Below, piece by piece: positions 27,093-34,876 of a stretch of DNA of 64,000 nt. Positions within the stretch are counted from its first letter, which is position 1, and each line of letters begins with the position of its first letter. Source of the stretch: Blautia parvula (GTDB lineage: Bacteria; Bacillota; Clostridia; Lachnospirales; Lachnospiraceae); assembly GCF_020215665.1 (NCBI RefSeq), contig NZ_CP084061.1, positions 4,076,501 through 4,140,500 on the forward strand, in the 5' to 3' direction. The translations under genes and the position numbers were made by a program. The notes beneath the pieces were generated by a model. The model was not told the DNA's origin. It saw nothing but the letters and a program-made list of their open reading frames with translations, and searched no databases.

Positions 27093-28376
27093 TCAGCCGA
27101 ATATGAGGCCCACAGGCACTGTGATGATAGATGGAAATACTATAAAGATACATAACGCAACTGCGATCAGAATGATCCACGGCACGGATGCCTTGATGAT
27201 CTTCTCCAATTCAAGTCCCGTGACATTCTGCGCCGCGTAAAGACATACTCCCACCGGCGGGGTGATCAGTCCGAAGGACAGGGTGATTACCAGGAATACC
27301 ACGAAGAACAGCGGAGATACACCGACTGCCTGCACTGCAGGAAGAAGGATGGGAACCAGAATGAAGATTGCCGCTGTGGCATCCATGAACATGCCCACAC
27401 AGATCAGGAACAGGTAAAGCACAAACATGATGACAATACGGTTGTCGGAAATACCTGTGATCATATTCGCCACTGCGCTTGGAAGTCCGTCCAGCTCAAA
27501 GATCAGTGATGCAGGCTTTGCCGCGATGGCCACAAAGAGGATCGTTCCTGTGGAACGGGCATTTTTGCAGATAATGCGGGGGATATCTCTCCATTTCAGG
27601 TTCTTATAAACATATACGGAAACCAGTATGGTGTAGACAACAGCGATCGCTGCACCCTCTGTGGGGGTATAAAATCCTGTATATACGCCGCCCAGCAGGA
27701 TCACAGGTGTCAGCAGCGCGGGAATGGCGCTCACAAATGCTTTGCCCAGGCGTTTTCCCTGGAAAGGAGTACGGTCACCGATATTATGCTTTTTACAATA
27801 GAAGTAATTGTAAACCATAAAAATGAGACCGATAATGATTCCGGGGATCAGTCCTGCCAGCAGTGCCTGTCCAATGGACACATTGGCGGTTGCCGCTGCG
27901 TTGATCATCAGGATACTGGGGGGAATCACTGACGCCAGCATGGAACCCGACAGGTTGATGGCTGTGGCATAATCCTTGGGGTAGCCTTTCTTCTCCAGGG
28001 CATTGATACTCATCTTACCGATGGATGCGATGGCCGCTACAGAGGAACCGGACATACCCGCAAAGAGCATATTTACCACAACAGATACATGGCCCAGGCC
28101 TCCGAAGATCCAGCCAACCATGGACTCAGCCAGATCATAGATCTTATCCGCAACTCCGCCTTCATCCATAAGGGAACCGCACAGAATAAACAGCGGGACC
28201 GCAACCATAATAAAGCTGTTCATAGATGTAAACATGGACTGTGCCGCCATGGAAAGAGGCAGAGAAGACATTGTCACAATTGTAAACACAGATGCCGCAC
28301 CAAGGGAAATCGCAATGGGAACTCCCAGGAACATCAGCAGCATGAAAACCACCAATAACGTAATACTCATTACCAT
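27093..28376 (-). CDS. dctM: TRAP transporter large permease (DctM)
   Basis: A 427-residue protein with about 12 hydrophobic segments, the large membrane subunit of a tripartite ATP-independent periplasmic-type transporter. It contains the family landmarks FAGMSGSSVAAIASIGK and ITPPVGVCLY. It uses the sodium gradient to bring in the ligand delivered by the solute-binding protein. It is 6 bp after the small permease in the order dctP-dctQ-dctM. Confidence 0.93.
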   Translation of the reverse strand: MVMSITLLVVFMLLMFLGVPIAISLGAASVFTIVTMSSLPLSMAAQSMFTSMNSFIMVAVPLFILCGSLMDEGGVADKIYDLAESMVGWIFGGLGHVSVVVNMLFAGMSGSSVAAIASIGKMSINALEKKGYPKDYATAINLSGSMLASVIPPSILMINAAATANVSIGQALLAGLIPGIIIGLIFMVYNYFYCKKHNIGDRTPFQGKRLGKAFVSAIPALLTPVILLGGVYTGFYTPTEGAAIAVVYTILVSVYVYKNLKWRDIPRIICKNARSTGTILFVAIAAKPASLIFELDGLPSAVANMITGISDNRIVIMFVLYLFLICVGMFMDATAAIFILVPILLPAVQAVGVSPLFFVVFLVITLSFGLITPPVGVCLYAAQNVTGLELEKIIKASVPWIILIAVALCIFIVFPSIITVPVGLIFG

Positions 28377-28382
28377 CTGCTG

Positions 28383-28922
28383 TCACCCCTCCTTCTCTTC
28401 TGTTTCTTTATCTTTTTTGCTTTTTCCTGCAATCTCCACATTTCCGTGATATTCCATAAAGCTCTGCAGGACACCGATGATACCCAGTACACCGGCGATC
28501 GGCTGGCAAATGCCGATCAGATACATGGGAATCATAAGCGCTGTTCCCATTTCCTTCATCATGATCTGCTGCTGCACGACTTCCCATCCGTAAATGATCA
28601 TGAAGCCGAAAAACAGAGTCACTATCACCGCATATAATATTTCGCTGAACTTTCTAAGCCATTTGGGTCCCTTTGCCACAAACAGGGTGACACGGGAAGA
28701 TTCCGCCTGGTTAAAGCCTGCCGCCAGTGCCACGAACATCATCCACAGGAAGAGATACCTGCTGGTCTCCTCTGTCCAGGGAAAAGGATGTCCGATGACA
28801 CGCCCGATGATCTGCACCAGGATCGTGAATATCATGCCCACCACCATAACGGCAAGGACTGCATTCTCCACTCCGTCGATCACATCAAAGAATCTGGACA
28901 GGGCTGTTTTCTTTCGTTCCAT
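28383..28922 (-). CDS. dctQ: TRAP transporter small permease (DctQ)
   Basis: A 179-residue protein with four membrane helices and the conserved FPWTEETSRYLFLWMMF motif after helix 1, as in DctQ. It helps to couple the binding protein with DctM. It lies 21 bp after dctP and 6 bp before dctM. The charged C-terminal tail (residues 160-179) is cytosolic. Confidence 0.92.
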   Translation of the reverse strand: MERKKTALSRFFDVIDGVENAVLAVMVVGMIFTILVQIIGRVIGHPFPWTEETSRYLFLWMMFVALAAGFNQAESSRVTLFVAKGPKWLRKFSEILYAVIVTLFFGFMIIYGWEVVQQQIMMKEMGTALMIPMYLIGICQPIAGVLGIIGVLQSFMEYHGNVEIAGKSKKDKETEEKEG

Positions 28923-28943
28923 AAGAACACCTCCACCATTTTC

Positions 28944-29987
28944 TTAGTTTTTACCGCAGAATTTTGCCGTAGCGTCGAACAGCTCATCGTCATCGATCAG
29001 TTCTTTGAACTTATCGTAGCAGGACTGGGATACTTTAACGAATTCCTCACGACCTTCGTCGGAAATGTCATTGTACTCCATGCCGTTGTCAAGCAGGGTC
29101 TGCAGGGCAGTCTCATCTTCTTTTTCCATAAAATCAACATTCCACTGCTGTACTTCCTCACCGGCCTTTGTGATGGCATCCTGCTGTTTCTCGGATAAAC
29201 CTTTGAAAACTTCGCTGTTGATCCCTACCAGCCATGCGTCTGCCATATGGTCTGTTCCGGAGATGTATTTCTGTACTTCATAGAACTTGTTGGAGAAGGG
29301 AACATCCACCGGATTTTCCTGTCCGTCCAGAGTATTTAACTGAAGCGCATTATAAACCTCACTGAAGTTCATGGGTGTTGTCACCGCACCGCAGGCACCA
29401 AAGAATTCCACATACAGTGCATTATTGGGTACTCTGAGGACCATACCCTTTAAATCCTCCGGTTTGCTCACAGGGTTTTTGGAATTGGTGATCTTACGGA
29501 AGGATCTGGTCCAGCTTCCCACCGTGGTGATTCCCATATCGGAAACACGGTTCATCAGTTCTTTTCCTGTGTCGCTGTTCAAATAATCCAGAAGCTGCTG
29601 CTGGTCATCAAACATATAAGGTACGGATATCACATTATAACCCGGTTCAAAGCTGGCATATACGCTGCTTGCCAGGATCAGCATCTGCAGGGAACCTGCT
29701 GAGAGCTGTTTGATACCTGCAGCGGTATCGCCGCCATAGAGGGAACCGTTTCCGGAAACCGTAAATTCCAAAGTTCCGTCAGAATACTCACTGGCCCGGT
29801 CTGCGAATTCCTGTGCTGCCTGATATATGTAAGACGCTTCCGGGTCCGGAACAGCGATGGTGATTTTTGTCTTCTTTTCCGCTTTGCCTGAAGCATCTGT
29901 GCTTCCGGAAGCGTTTCCTCCGCATCCTGCCAGACCGGTACAGATCATTGCTGCTGTCATTATTGCTGCTAATACTCTTTTCTTCAT
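28944..29987 (-). CDS. dctP: TRAP solute-binding lipoprotein (DctP)
   Basis: A 347-residue lipoprotein: signal sequence with lipobox LAGC (Cys22), then a DctP-type binding domain. The conserved Arg of GMVLRVPNN (Arg185), which in the family pairs with a ligand carboxylate, is present, as is NTLDGQENP. This suggests an acidic ligand such as an aldonate or uronate (family rule, not proof). It delivers ligand to DctQM encoded downstream. Confidence 0.92.
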   Translation of the reverse strand: MKKRVLAAIMTAAMICTGLAGCGGNASGSTDASGKAEKKTKITIAVPDPEASYIYQAAQEFADRASEYSDGTLEFTVSGNGSLYGGDTAAGIKQLSAGSLQMLILASSVYASFEPGYNVISVPYMFDDQQQLLDYLNSDTGKELMNRVSDMGITTVGSWTRSFRKITNSKNPVSKPEDLKGMVLRVPNNALYVEFFGACGAVTTPMNFSEVYNALQLNTLDGQENPVDVPFSNKFYEVQKYISGTDHMADAWLVGINSEVFKGLSEKQQDAITKAGEEVQQWNVDFMEKEDETALQTLLDNGMEYNDISDEGREEFVKVSQSCYDKFKELIDDDELFDATAKFCGKN

Positions 29988-30005
29988 TTTTCTTCTCCTT
30001 TTTTA

Positions 30006-31544
30006 CTAATGTAAATTACTCCCAATCTTATATAATTCCTTAATCTGTGGATATAACTGTATATATACCTGATACCTTTTGTTGTAGATATCATCATGTG
30101 CCCGGCTGCTTCGGATAACTTTATATACTTTCTTCTCCACCTTATCAGCAGCTTCATAGACATCTTTGAAAATTCCGGCTCCCACTCCGGCAAGCAGTGC
30201 TGCGCCGATGGGGGCCATATCATTCATATCCAGAATCTTGATATCTTTTCCTGTGATATCCGCTTTGATCTGTGCCCAGGTCTCACTCTTGGCACCGCCT
30301 CCGATAGAGGTGAATTCCTTGATTTCCCGGCCTGTAACACGTTCGGCGATCTCTGAGAGCTGTCTCAGTCCGTATCCGCAGCCCTCCATGACCGCCCGGT
30401 TCATTTCTTTTCTGGTGGTCTGCAGGGATATGCCGAAGAAGACGCCCCTGGCGTAAGGGTCCCAGATGGGGCTTCTCTCACCAAGCATGTAGGGAAGGAA
30501 TACAAGGCCGCCGCTTCCCGGCTCTGCCATGTCGGCTTCCTCATTCATGAACTGAAAGGCTGTCTTATCTGTACCTACTGCCCTGTCCACCAGGTCCTGG
30601 CAGAAATTGTCCCGGAACCATTGGTAGGAAGCGCCTGTGTGGGACAGTGCGCCCTGATAGATCCAGGTTCCCTCCACCACATGGCACCTGTTGATAAATC
30701 CCTTGTCGAATTTCGGCTGGTCCACGCAGATAGTAAGGACATTGGTGGTACCCACGGACTCACACACCTGCCCGGCTTTGGTCACGCCCGCAGCCAGAGT
30801 CGCGCAGGCTGTGTCACCGCCGCCGATAATAACCGGGGTATCTCTGGGAATTCCCATCTGGATCAGGTCGGGATGGATAAGCCCTCCCACAACGTCAGTG
30901 GAAGCGTGAAGCGGAGGCAGCTTCTCCATATCGATCCCAATCTTTTCACAGAGAACTTCGGACCACTGAAAGCCGCCTGTTGTCTCGAACAGATCCGTAT
31001 AGGACGCATTGGAATAATCAATAGCAAAATTACCCGACATCCTCTGGGCCAGCAGTGTGTTTACATGACCGAAATATTTTGTTTTCTCATAAACTTCCGG
31101 CAGGTTCCGCTTGATCCACAGCATAGAGGTTCCTGACATGGCACCTGCCATGGCTGTGTTCGCCGTGATCTCAAAAAGTTTTTCGCGGCCCACGGCTTCC
31201 AGGATCATCTCCGCCTCCTCGGTGCTGCGCCTGTCTGAATATATGATGGGGTCTGTAAGCACCTCTCCGTTTTCCCCCAGGGCAGCCAGTCCGGGACACA
31301 GGCTGGAAATGCTGATTCCTGCCACCCGGGACATGTCAATGTTCTTTCCCTCCTGAAGCAGACGGATACATTTTAAATACGCTCTCCACATATCCTCTGT
31401 GTCGATCTGCGCATAATCCTGATTTGGCGTGATCAGCCGGTATGAGCTGCTGCTCATGCCCAAAACCCTGGCCTGTTCGTCTATAATCGCTACTTTGATG
31501 CTGGTGGTTCCCACATCCACCCCCAATAAGTATCTATTTCCCAT
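30006..31544 (-). CDS. FGGY-family carbohydrate kinase (xylulokinase/LsrK-like)
   Basis: About 512 residues with the two actin-like domains of the FGGY family: phosphate-1 loop GVDVGTTSIKVAI at the start, the central GGGDTACATLAAGV and the C-terminal SIGGGAKSETWAQIKADITGK. It phosphorylates a sugar, ketose or polyol with ATP. The substrate is not assignable: the usual xylulokinase partner xylA is absent. ATG 31544 is preferred over an in-frame GTG nine bases earlier. It lies between the aldolase and dctP genes, so the substrate is presumably what the TRAP transporter imports or a keto derivative of it. Confidence 0.87.
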   Translation of the reverse strand: MGNRYLLGVDVGTTSIKVAIIDEQARVLGMSSSSYRLITPNQDYAQIDTEDMWRAYLKCIRLLQEGKNIDMSRVAGISISSLCPGLAALGENGEVLTDPIIYSDRRSTEEAEMILEAVGREKLFEITANTAMAGAMSGTSMLWIKRNLPEVYEKTKYFGHVNTLLAQRMSGNFAIDYSNASYTDLFETTGGFQWSEVLCEKIGIDMEKLPPLHASTDVVGGLIHPDLIQMGIPRDTPVIIGGGDTACATLAAGVTKAGQVCESVGTTNVLTICVDQPKFDKGFINRCHVVEGTWIYQGALSHTGASYQWFRDNFCQDLVDRAVGTDKTAFQFMNEEADMAEPGSGGLVFLPYMLGERSPIWDPYARGVFFGISLQTTRKEMNRAVMEGCGYGLRQLSEIAERVTGREIKEFTSIGGGAKSETWAQIKADITGKDIKILDMNDMAPIGAALLAGVGAGIFKDVYEAADKVEKKVYKVIRSSRAHDDIYNKRYQVYIQLYPQIKELYKIGSNLH

Positions 31545-31578
31545 TTCATACACCCGTTTCGTTCTTTATTGGTTTTTC

Positions 31579-32421
31579 TTAGAATTCGCTGTAGTTTTTG
31601 TCGTTTTCAAGCTGAGCTAAAAGCTCTTTTGCTTCTTTTACGCTGTATCCCTCGTGGATAATGTAACGAAGAGCAATCACAAGTGCTGTCACATCTTTGT
31701 AATCCCATACGAATCTTCCCATGGTCACACCGCCGACACCACAGTCCATAGCGTCTCTTGTCATCTGCAGATAGTCATCCAGTGTCTTGCAGGCATCGCC
31801 GCCCTGGATAACGATACGGAAGGTGGAAGGTACGGTTGCCACTACTTTTGCCATGCTTTCCGGGTCACCTGTATAGGTTGTCTTGATGATATCCATACCC
31901 AGCTCACAGGCACTTCTCACACAGTATGCAATGTTTTCCCAGGCTGTTCTGTCTTCCGGTTTTACGCTCTCTCCCTTGGGATATACATGTCCGATCAGCG
32001 GCATTCCTTTTCTCATACATTCCTCTGAAACCCTGCCGATGGCCTCAAACTGCTCGCCCTGGAAATCTCCCAGTGTCATGCATCCCATAGATACAGCGTC
32101 AGCGCCCATGCGGATGGCTTCATCTACAGTGCCGAAGATGGTGTCTTTGGTGGGGGCTACCGGGGAATAGTTGGAGATTTTCATGAGCATTGCCACTTCG
32201 CCTGCGTGGTTCCACATGCAGTGTTCTGCGATTCCCTTTGTCAGTGTCATGGCATCCGGTCTTCCCAGAATGATCTTATCAATAGTATCCTGCACATGAT
32301 GCAGTCCTGTCAGAGGTGCGATTCCCCTGGAAGTTGCATGGTCAACTGTGATTGCCATCATTTTGTTGCTCTTCGGGTTAACCAGTCTGCTCATTCTTAC
32401 TTCTTTACCTAACATTGCCAT
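31579..32421 (-). CDS. class I aldolase of the DhnA/LacD-LsrF family
   Basis: A 280-residue TIM-barrel aldolase. The predicted Schiff-base lysine is in MDIIKTTYTGD (Lys180 from the chosen start), with VTVDHATSRG-like metal-free phosphate-site features at the start and IQGGDAC near residue 205. Relatives cleave ketose phosphates (fructose-1,6-bisphosphate, tagatose-bisphosphate, sulfofructose-phosphate) or act as thiolases (LsrF). It lies between the FGGY kinase and the zinc dehydrogenase. RBS AAGGAG supports ATG 32421. Chemistry is proposed as cleavage of a phosphorylated sugar (inference). Confidence 0.85.
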   Translation of the reverse strand: MAMLGKEVRMSRLVNPKSNKMMAITVDHATSRGIAPLTGLHHVQDTIDKIILGRPDAMTLTKGIAEHCMWNHAGEVAMLMKISNYSPVAPTKDTIFGTVDEAIRMGADAVSMGCMTLGDFQGEQFEAIGRVSEECMRKGMPLIGHVYPKGESVKPEDRTAWENIAYCVRSACELGMDIIKTTYTGDPESMAKVVATVPSTFRIVIQGGDACKTLDDYLQMTRDAMDCGVGGVTMGRFVWDYKDVTALVIALRYIIHEGYSVKEAKELLAQLENDKNYSEF

Positions 32422-32492
32422 AATTTTAATCTCCTTTTTTATCATAAAATATTGTAGTTTTTCTGCTGCTGTTCACACGCTGCTGCGTGATC

Positions 32493-33530
32493 CTATGGTT
32501 CAATGATCACTTTCAGGCCCTGGCCGCTTTTACACATCTCGTAAGCCTGCTGGAAATCATCAATTTTATATGTATGTGTTGCGATCTTATCCAGATTGAT
32601 CTTGCCTGACATGACCATGTCCGCCGCTTCCAGATAATCAGCGCGCTTATAAGCTGTACTGCCGTTGACCGTTATTTCATTATAATGGATGGTATTTACC
32701 TCTATGGTGCACTCGCCTGTTCCGGCAAAGCCTGCGAAGAGGTTTACAGTACCGCCTTTTTTACAGAGCTTCAAAGTGGAATTCACAAGTGCCGGTACGC
32801 CGATGGCCATAACGATCACATCTGCTCCCATGCCGCCGGTGGCTTCCTTGATGATCTGTTCCAGGTTCTCACTGGTGGGGTCTACCACTCTGTCTGCGCC
32901 CAGTTCAAGGGCAACCTGGCGTCTCATCTCGTTGGGTTCGCTGACGATCACCTGCTTTGCTCCGGCAATCCTGGAAAGCTGCATGTGCATCAGTCCGATC
33001 GGTCCGGCTCCTACTATCAGCACGGTATCATTGAATCCGGTACCGGCATTTTTAAGACCGCGGATACAGCAGGCCAGAGGTTCTATCAAAGCGCCTGCGG
33101 TGAAGGATACATGATCCGGAAGTTTGATGACATTGCCGCTCTTGATGGCGATCTCCGGGATCAGCACATATTCTTCAAAGCCTCCGTCAAACTCATATCC
33201 CACTGCCTTACGGTTCATACAGGCGTTTTCCCTTCCCGCCAGACAGGCCGGACAGGAGCCGCAGGGGATCACATTGGCGATGGAAACCTTGTCTCCCGCC
33301 TGGAATCCTGAAACATTCTTTCCCACCTCACTGATGACACCGCACATCTCATGGCCGATCACGGACGGATAACGGACACCTTTTGTCTTGGTTCCTGCAA
33401 GAATCCGCATATCTGTTCCGCAGATCGCGGCTTTCTTCATCTCCAGAAGTATGTCATTATCTCCGATTTGAGGCTTCGGCAGATCTGTTGGTGCGAAATC
33501 ATTCGGACCGTTCAAAACAACTGCTCTCAT
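32493..33530 (-). CDS. zinc-dependent medium-chain alcohol/polyol dehydrogenase
   Basis: A 345-residue MDR enzyme with a complete catalytic zinc set (Cys37 in AAICGTD, His60-Glu61 in GHE) and the structural-zinc quartet CGSCPACLAGRENAC (Cys90, 93, 96, 104). The Rossmann motif is VGAGPIGLM. It resembles sorbitol/threonine dehydrogenases, oxidising a secondary alcohol with NAD. It is the first gene of the catabolic operon and has the operon promoter directly upstream (33562-33590). It would turn a polyol or aldonate into a keto compound for the kinase (inference). Confidence 0.9.
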   Translation of the reverse strand: MRAVVLNGPNDFAPTDLPKPQIGDNDILLEMKKAAICGTDMRILAGTKTKGVRYPSVIGHEMCGVISEVGKNVSGFQAGDKVSIANVIPCGSCPACLAGRENACMNRKAVGYEFDGGFEEYVLIPEIAIKSGNVIKLPDHVSFTAGALIEPLACCIRGLKNAGTGFNDTVLIVGAGPIGLMHMQLSRIAGAKQVIVSEPNEMRRQVALELGADRVVDPTSENLEQIIKEATGGMGADVIVMAIGVPALVNSTLKLCKKGGTVNLFAGFAGTGECTIEVNTIHYNEITVNGSTAYKRADYLEAADMVMSGKINLDKIATHTYKIDDFQQAYEMCKSGQGLKVIIEP

Positions 33531-33561
33531 ACTTTCTCACTCCTTTTTTTATCTTGATGAC

Positions 33562-33590
33562 ATCATAGCATGTTTAAAAATAATTTTCAA
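33562..33590 (-). promoter_or_regulatory. promoter of the dehydrogenase-aldolase-kinase-TRAP operon
   Basis: TTGAAA (33590-33585) and TATGAT (33567-33562) with a 17-bp spacer on the minus strand. The -35 box is inside the proximal TTGAAAAT operator candidate. Confidence 0.75.
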
Positions 33591-33623
33591 TAGTATTTTT
33601 ATTTTTTGTAAATTATTTTCAAT
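33579..33623. promoter_or_regulatory. pair of RpiR-type operator candidates
   Basis: AATAATTTTCAAT (33579-33591) and AAATTATTTTCAAT (33610-33623) repeat the same half-site about 32 bp apart, three helical turns. A palindromic relative, TTGAAAAAAATTTTCAA, lies before the rpiR gene (34810-34826). The rest of 33624-33849 is AT-rich and contains one further weak match (33690-33704) but no gene. Confidence 0.5.
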
Positions 33624-33849
33624 TTAGGACTCTATTTTTGTCTATATTGCTGTATTTTCATTGTTTTTCATCTTTGCAAAGGACTAAATAAAAATATTTT
33701 TCAAAAAGTATTCCACTTTATTTTCACATTATTTTTGTCTTTTCTGTAATTTTTTTTCAGTTACAGCCATAAAATCCCCATCTGACTGACCACCTGACAG
33801 CGTGCAGACCTGCGCAGTCATCCTGCTGTCCGGACCGGAGAGCCTGAAC

Positions 33850-33884
33850 AAAAAACCGCTGCAGATCACAACGACCTGCAGCGG
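33850..33884 (-). terminator. terminator of the rpiR-type gene
   Basis: Stem CCGCTGCAG/CTGCAGCGG followed by six T residues on the minus strand, 22 bp after the gene stop. Confidence 0.87.
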
Positions 33885-33905
33885 CATTCGATTTGTATTA
33901 CCTGT

Positions 33906-34754
33906 TTACAATTTATTTTCTGAAGTGGCTTTTCTGGTTTTCTGGATAGCCATGTAGGAGTTTTCATAATCTTCAAAGGCTACGATTGCTACCAATGTAT
34001 CTATCATGGCCAATTGTGCGATCCTTGTACTGACAGACTCTGACTGGAATATAGTCTCCTCTGCCGAGGAATACAGAACCGTATCCGCAATTTTGGACAG
34101 AGGCGTCTTTCCCTGACTCACCAGAGCCACCGTATCCGCTCCATTCTCTCTGGCGTTCCGCAGACAATTCATTACATTGTAGTTGCTTCCGCTGTGGGAA
34201 ATGCCGAAGGCAAGCTCACCCTCCTCCATAAGAGACGATACCATAAGCTGCATATCCGCATCATCATAGACAAAAGCCCTGATGCCTATCTTCATAAACT
34301 TATGCTGGGCATCCCTTCCCACCAGAAGGCTGCCGCCGCTGCCGAAGAAGATCAGCCGCTTTGCACTGCGTATCTGGTCTGCCACCTTTGTCAGCAAAGG
34401 CAGGTCAATACCCGCAAGGGTCCTGTTTAATACATTTACCTCTGAGGCAAAGATTTTCCTGCAGATGGTCTCCGGATCATCTCCCTGCTCCAGGCTGGGA
34501 TTAAAGTGCTTGTCCCTGGGCAGCACATCTCTGGCTGCATTCACCTTGAAGTCCTGGTACCCTTTATATCCCACACTTTTACAGAACCTCACCACAGACG
34601 CATCACTCACGCCTGCCTCTTCCGCAAGCTCTGTTATATTATAGTTCAGCACTTCCTCATAATGCTCCAGTATATAAGATGCCAGTTTCATTTCTGTATT
34701 GGTAAGCAAGTGCATTCTCCCCAAAATTTTTTCCTTGCAGCTTCCTCCTACCAC
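33906..34754 (-). CDS. RpiR-family transcriptional regulator
   Basis: A 282-residue regulator with the N-terminal HTH_6 domain (LTNTEMKLASYILEH and VSDASVVRFCKSVGYKGYQDFK) and a C-terminal SIS sugar-phosphate isomerase-like domain (about 120-260, IFFGSGGSLLVGRDAQHK and SHSGSNYNVMNCL). SIS domains sense phosphosugars, so the phosphorylated intermediate made by the FGGY kinase is a natural effector (inference). GTG 34754 is chosen because GAGGAG precedes it. It is upstream of, and in the same direction as, the catabolic operon, with its own terminator. Confidence 0.9.
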   Translation of the reverse strand: MVGGSCKEKILGRMHLLTNTEMKLASYILEHYEEVLNYNITELAEEAGVSDASVVRFCKSVGYKGYQDFKVNAARDVLPRDKHFNPSLEQGDDPETICRKIFASEVNVLNRTLAGIDLPLLTKVADQIRSAKRLIFFGSGGSLLVGRDAQHKFMKIGIRAFVYDDADMQLMVSSLMEEGELAFGISHSGSNYNVMNCLRNARENGADTVALVSQGKTPLSKIADTVLYSSAEETIFQSESVSTRIAQLAMIDTLVAIVAFEDYENSYMAIQKTRKATSENKL

Positions 34755-34809
34755 AATCCACGCTCCTCTTTGAACTATTTTTACAATTTACAGAAAAATC
34801 ATATCATAT

Positions 34810-34826
34810 TTGAAAAAAATTTTCAA
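34810..34826. promoter_or_regulatory. palindromic operator candidate before rpiR gene
   Basis: TTGAAAA-AAA-TTTTCAA, a perfect 7-bp inverted repeat, 55 bp upstream of the rpiR start; likely autoregulatory site. Confidence 0.5.
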
Positions 34827-34876
34827 CACCAATTTCTTTTTACACATGCGCAGCTCAAACCCCTGTGTTCTTTTCT

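Noticed and set aside
30006-31544. Naming the FGGY kinase xylB
   Set aside because: No xylose isomerase or xylose transporter nearby, and FGGY specificity cannot be read reliably by eye.
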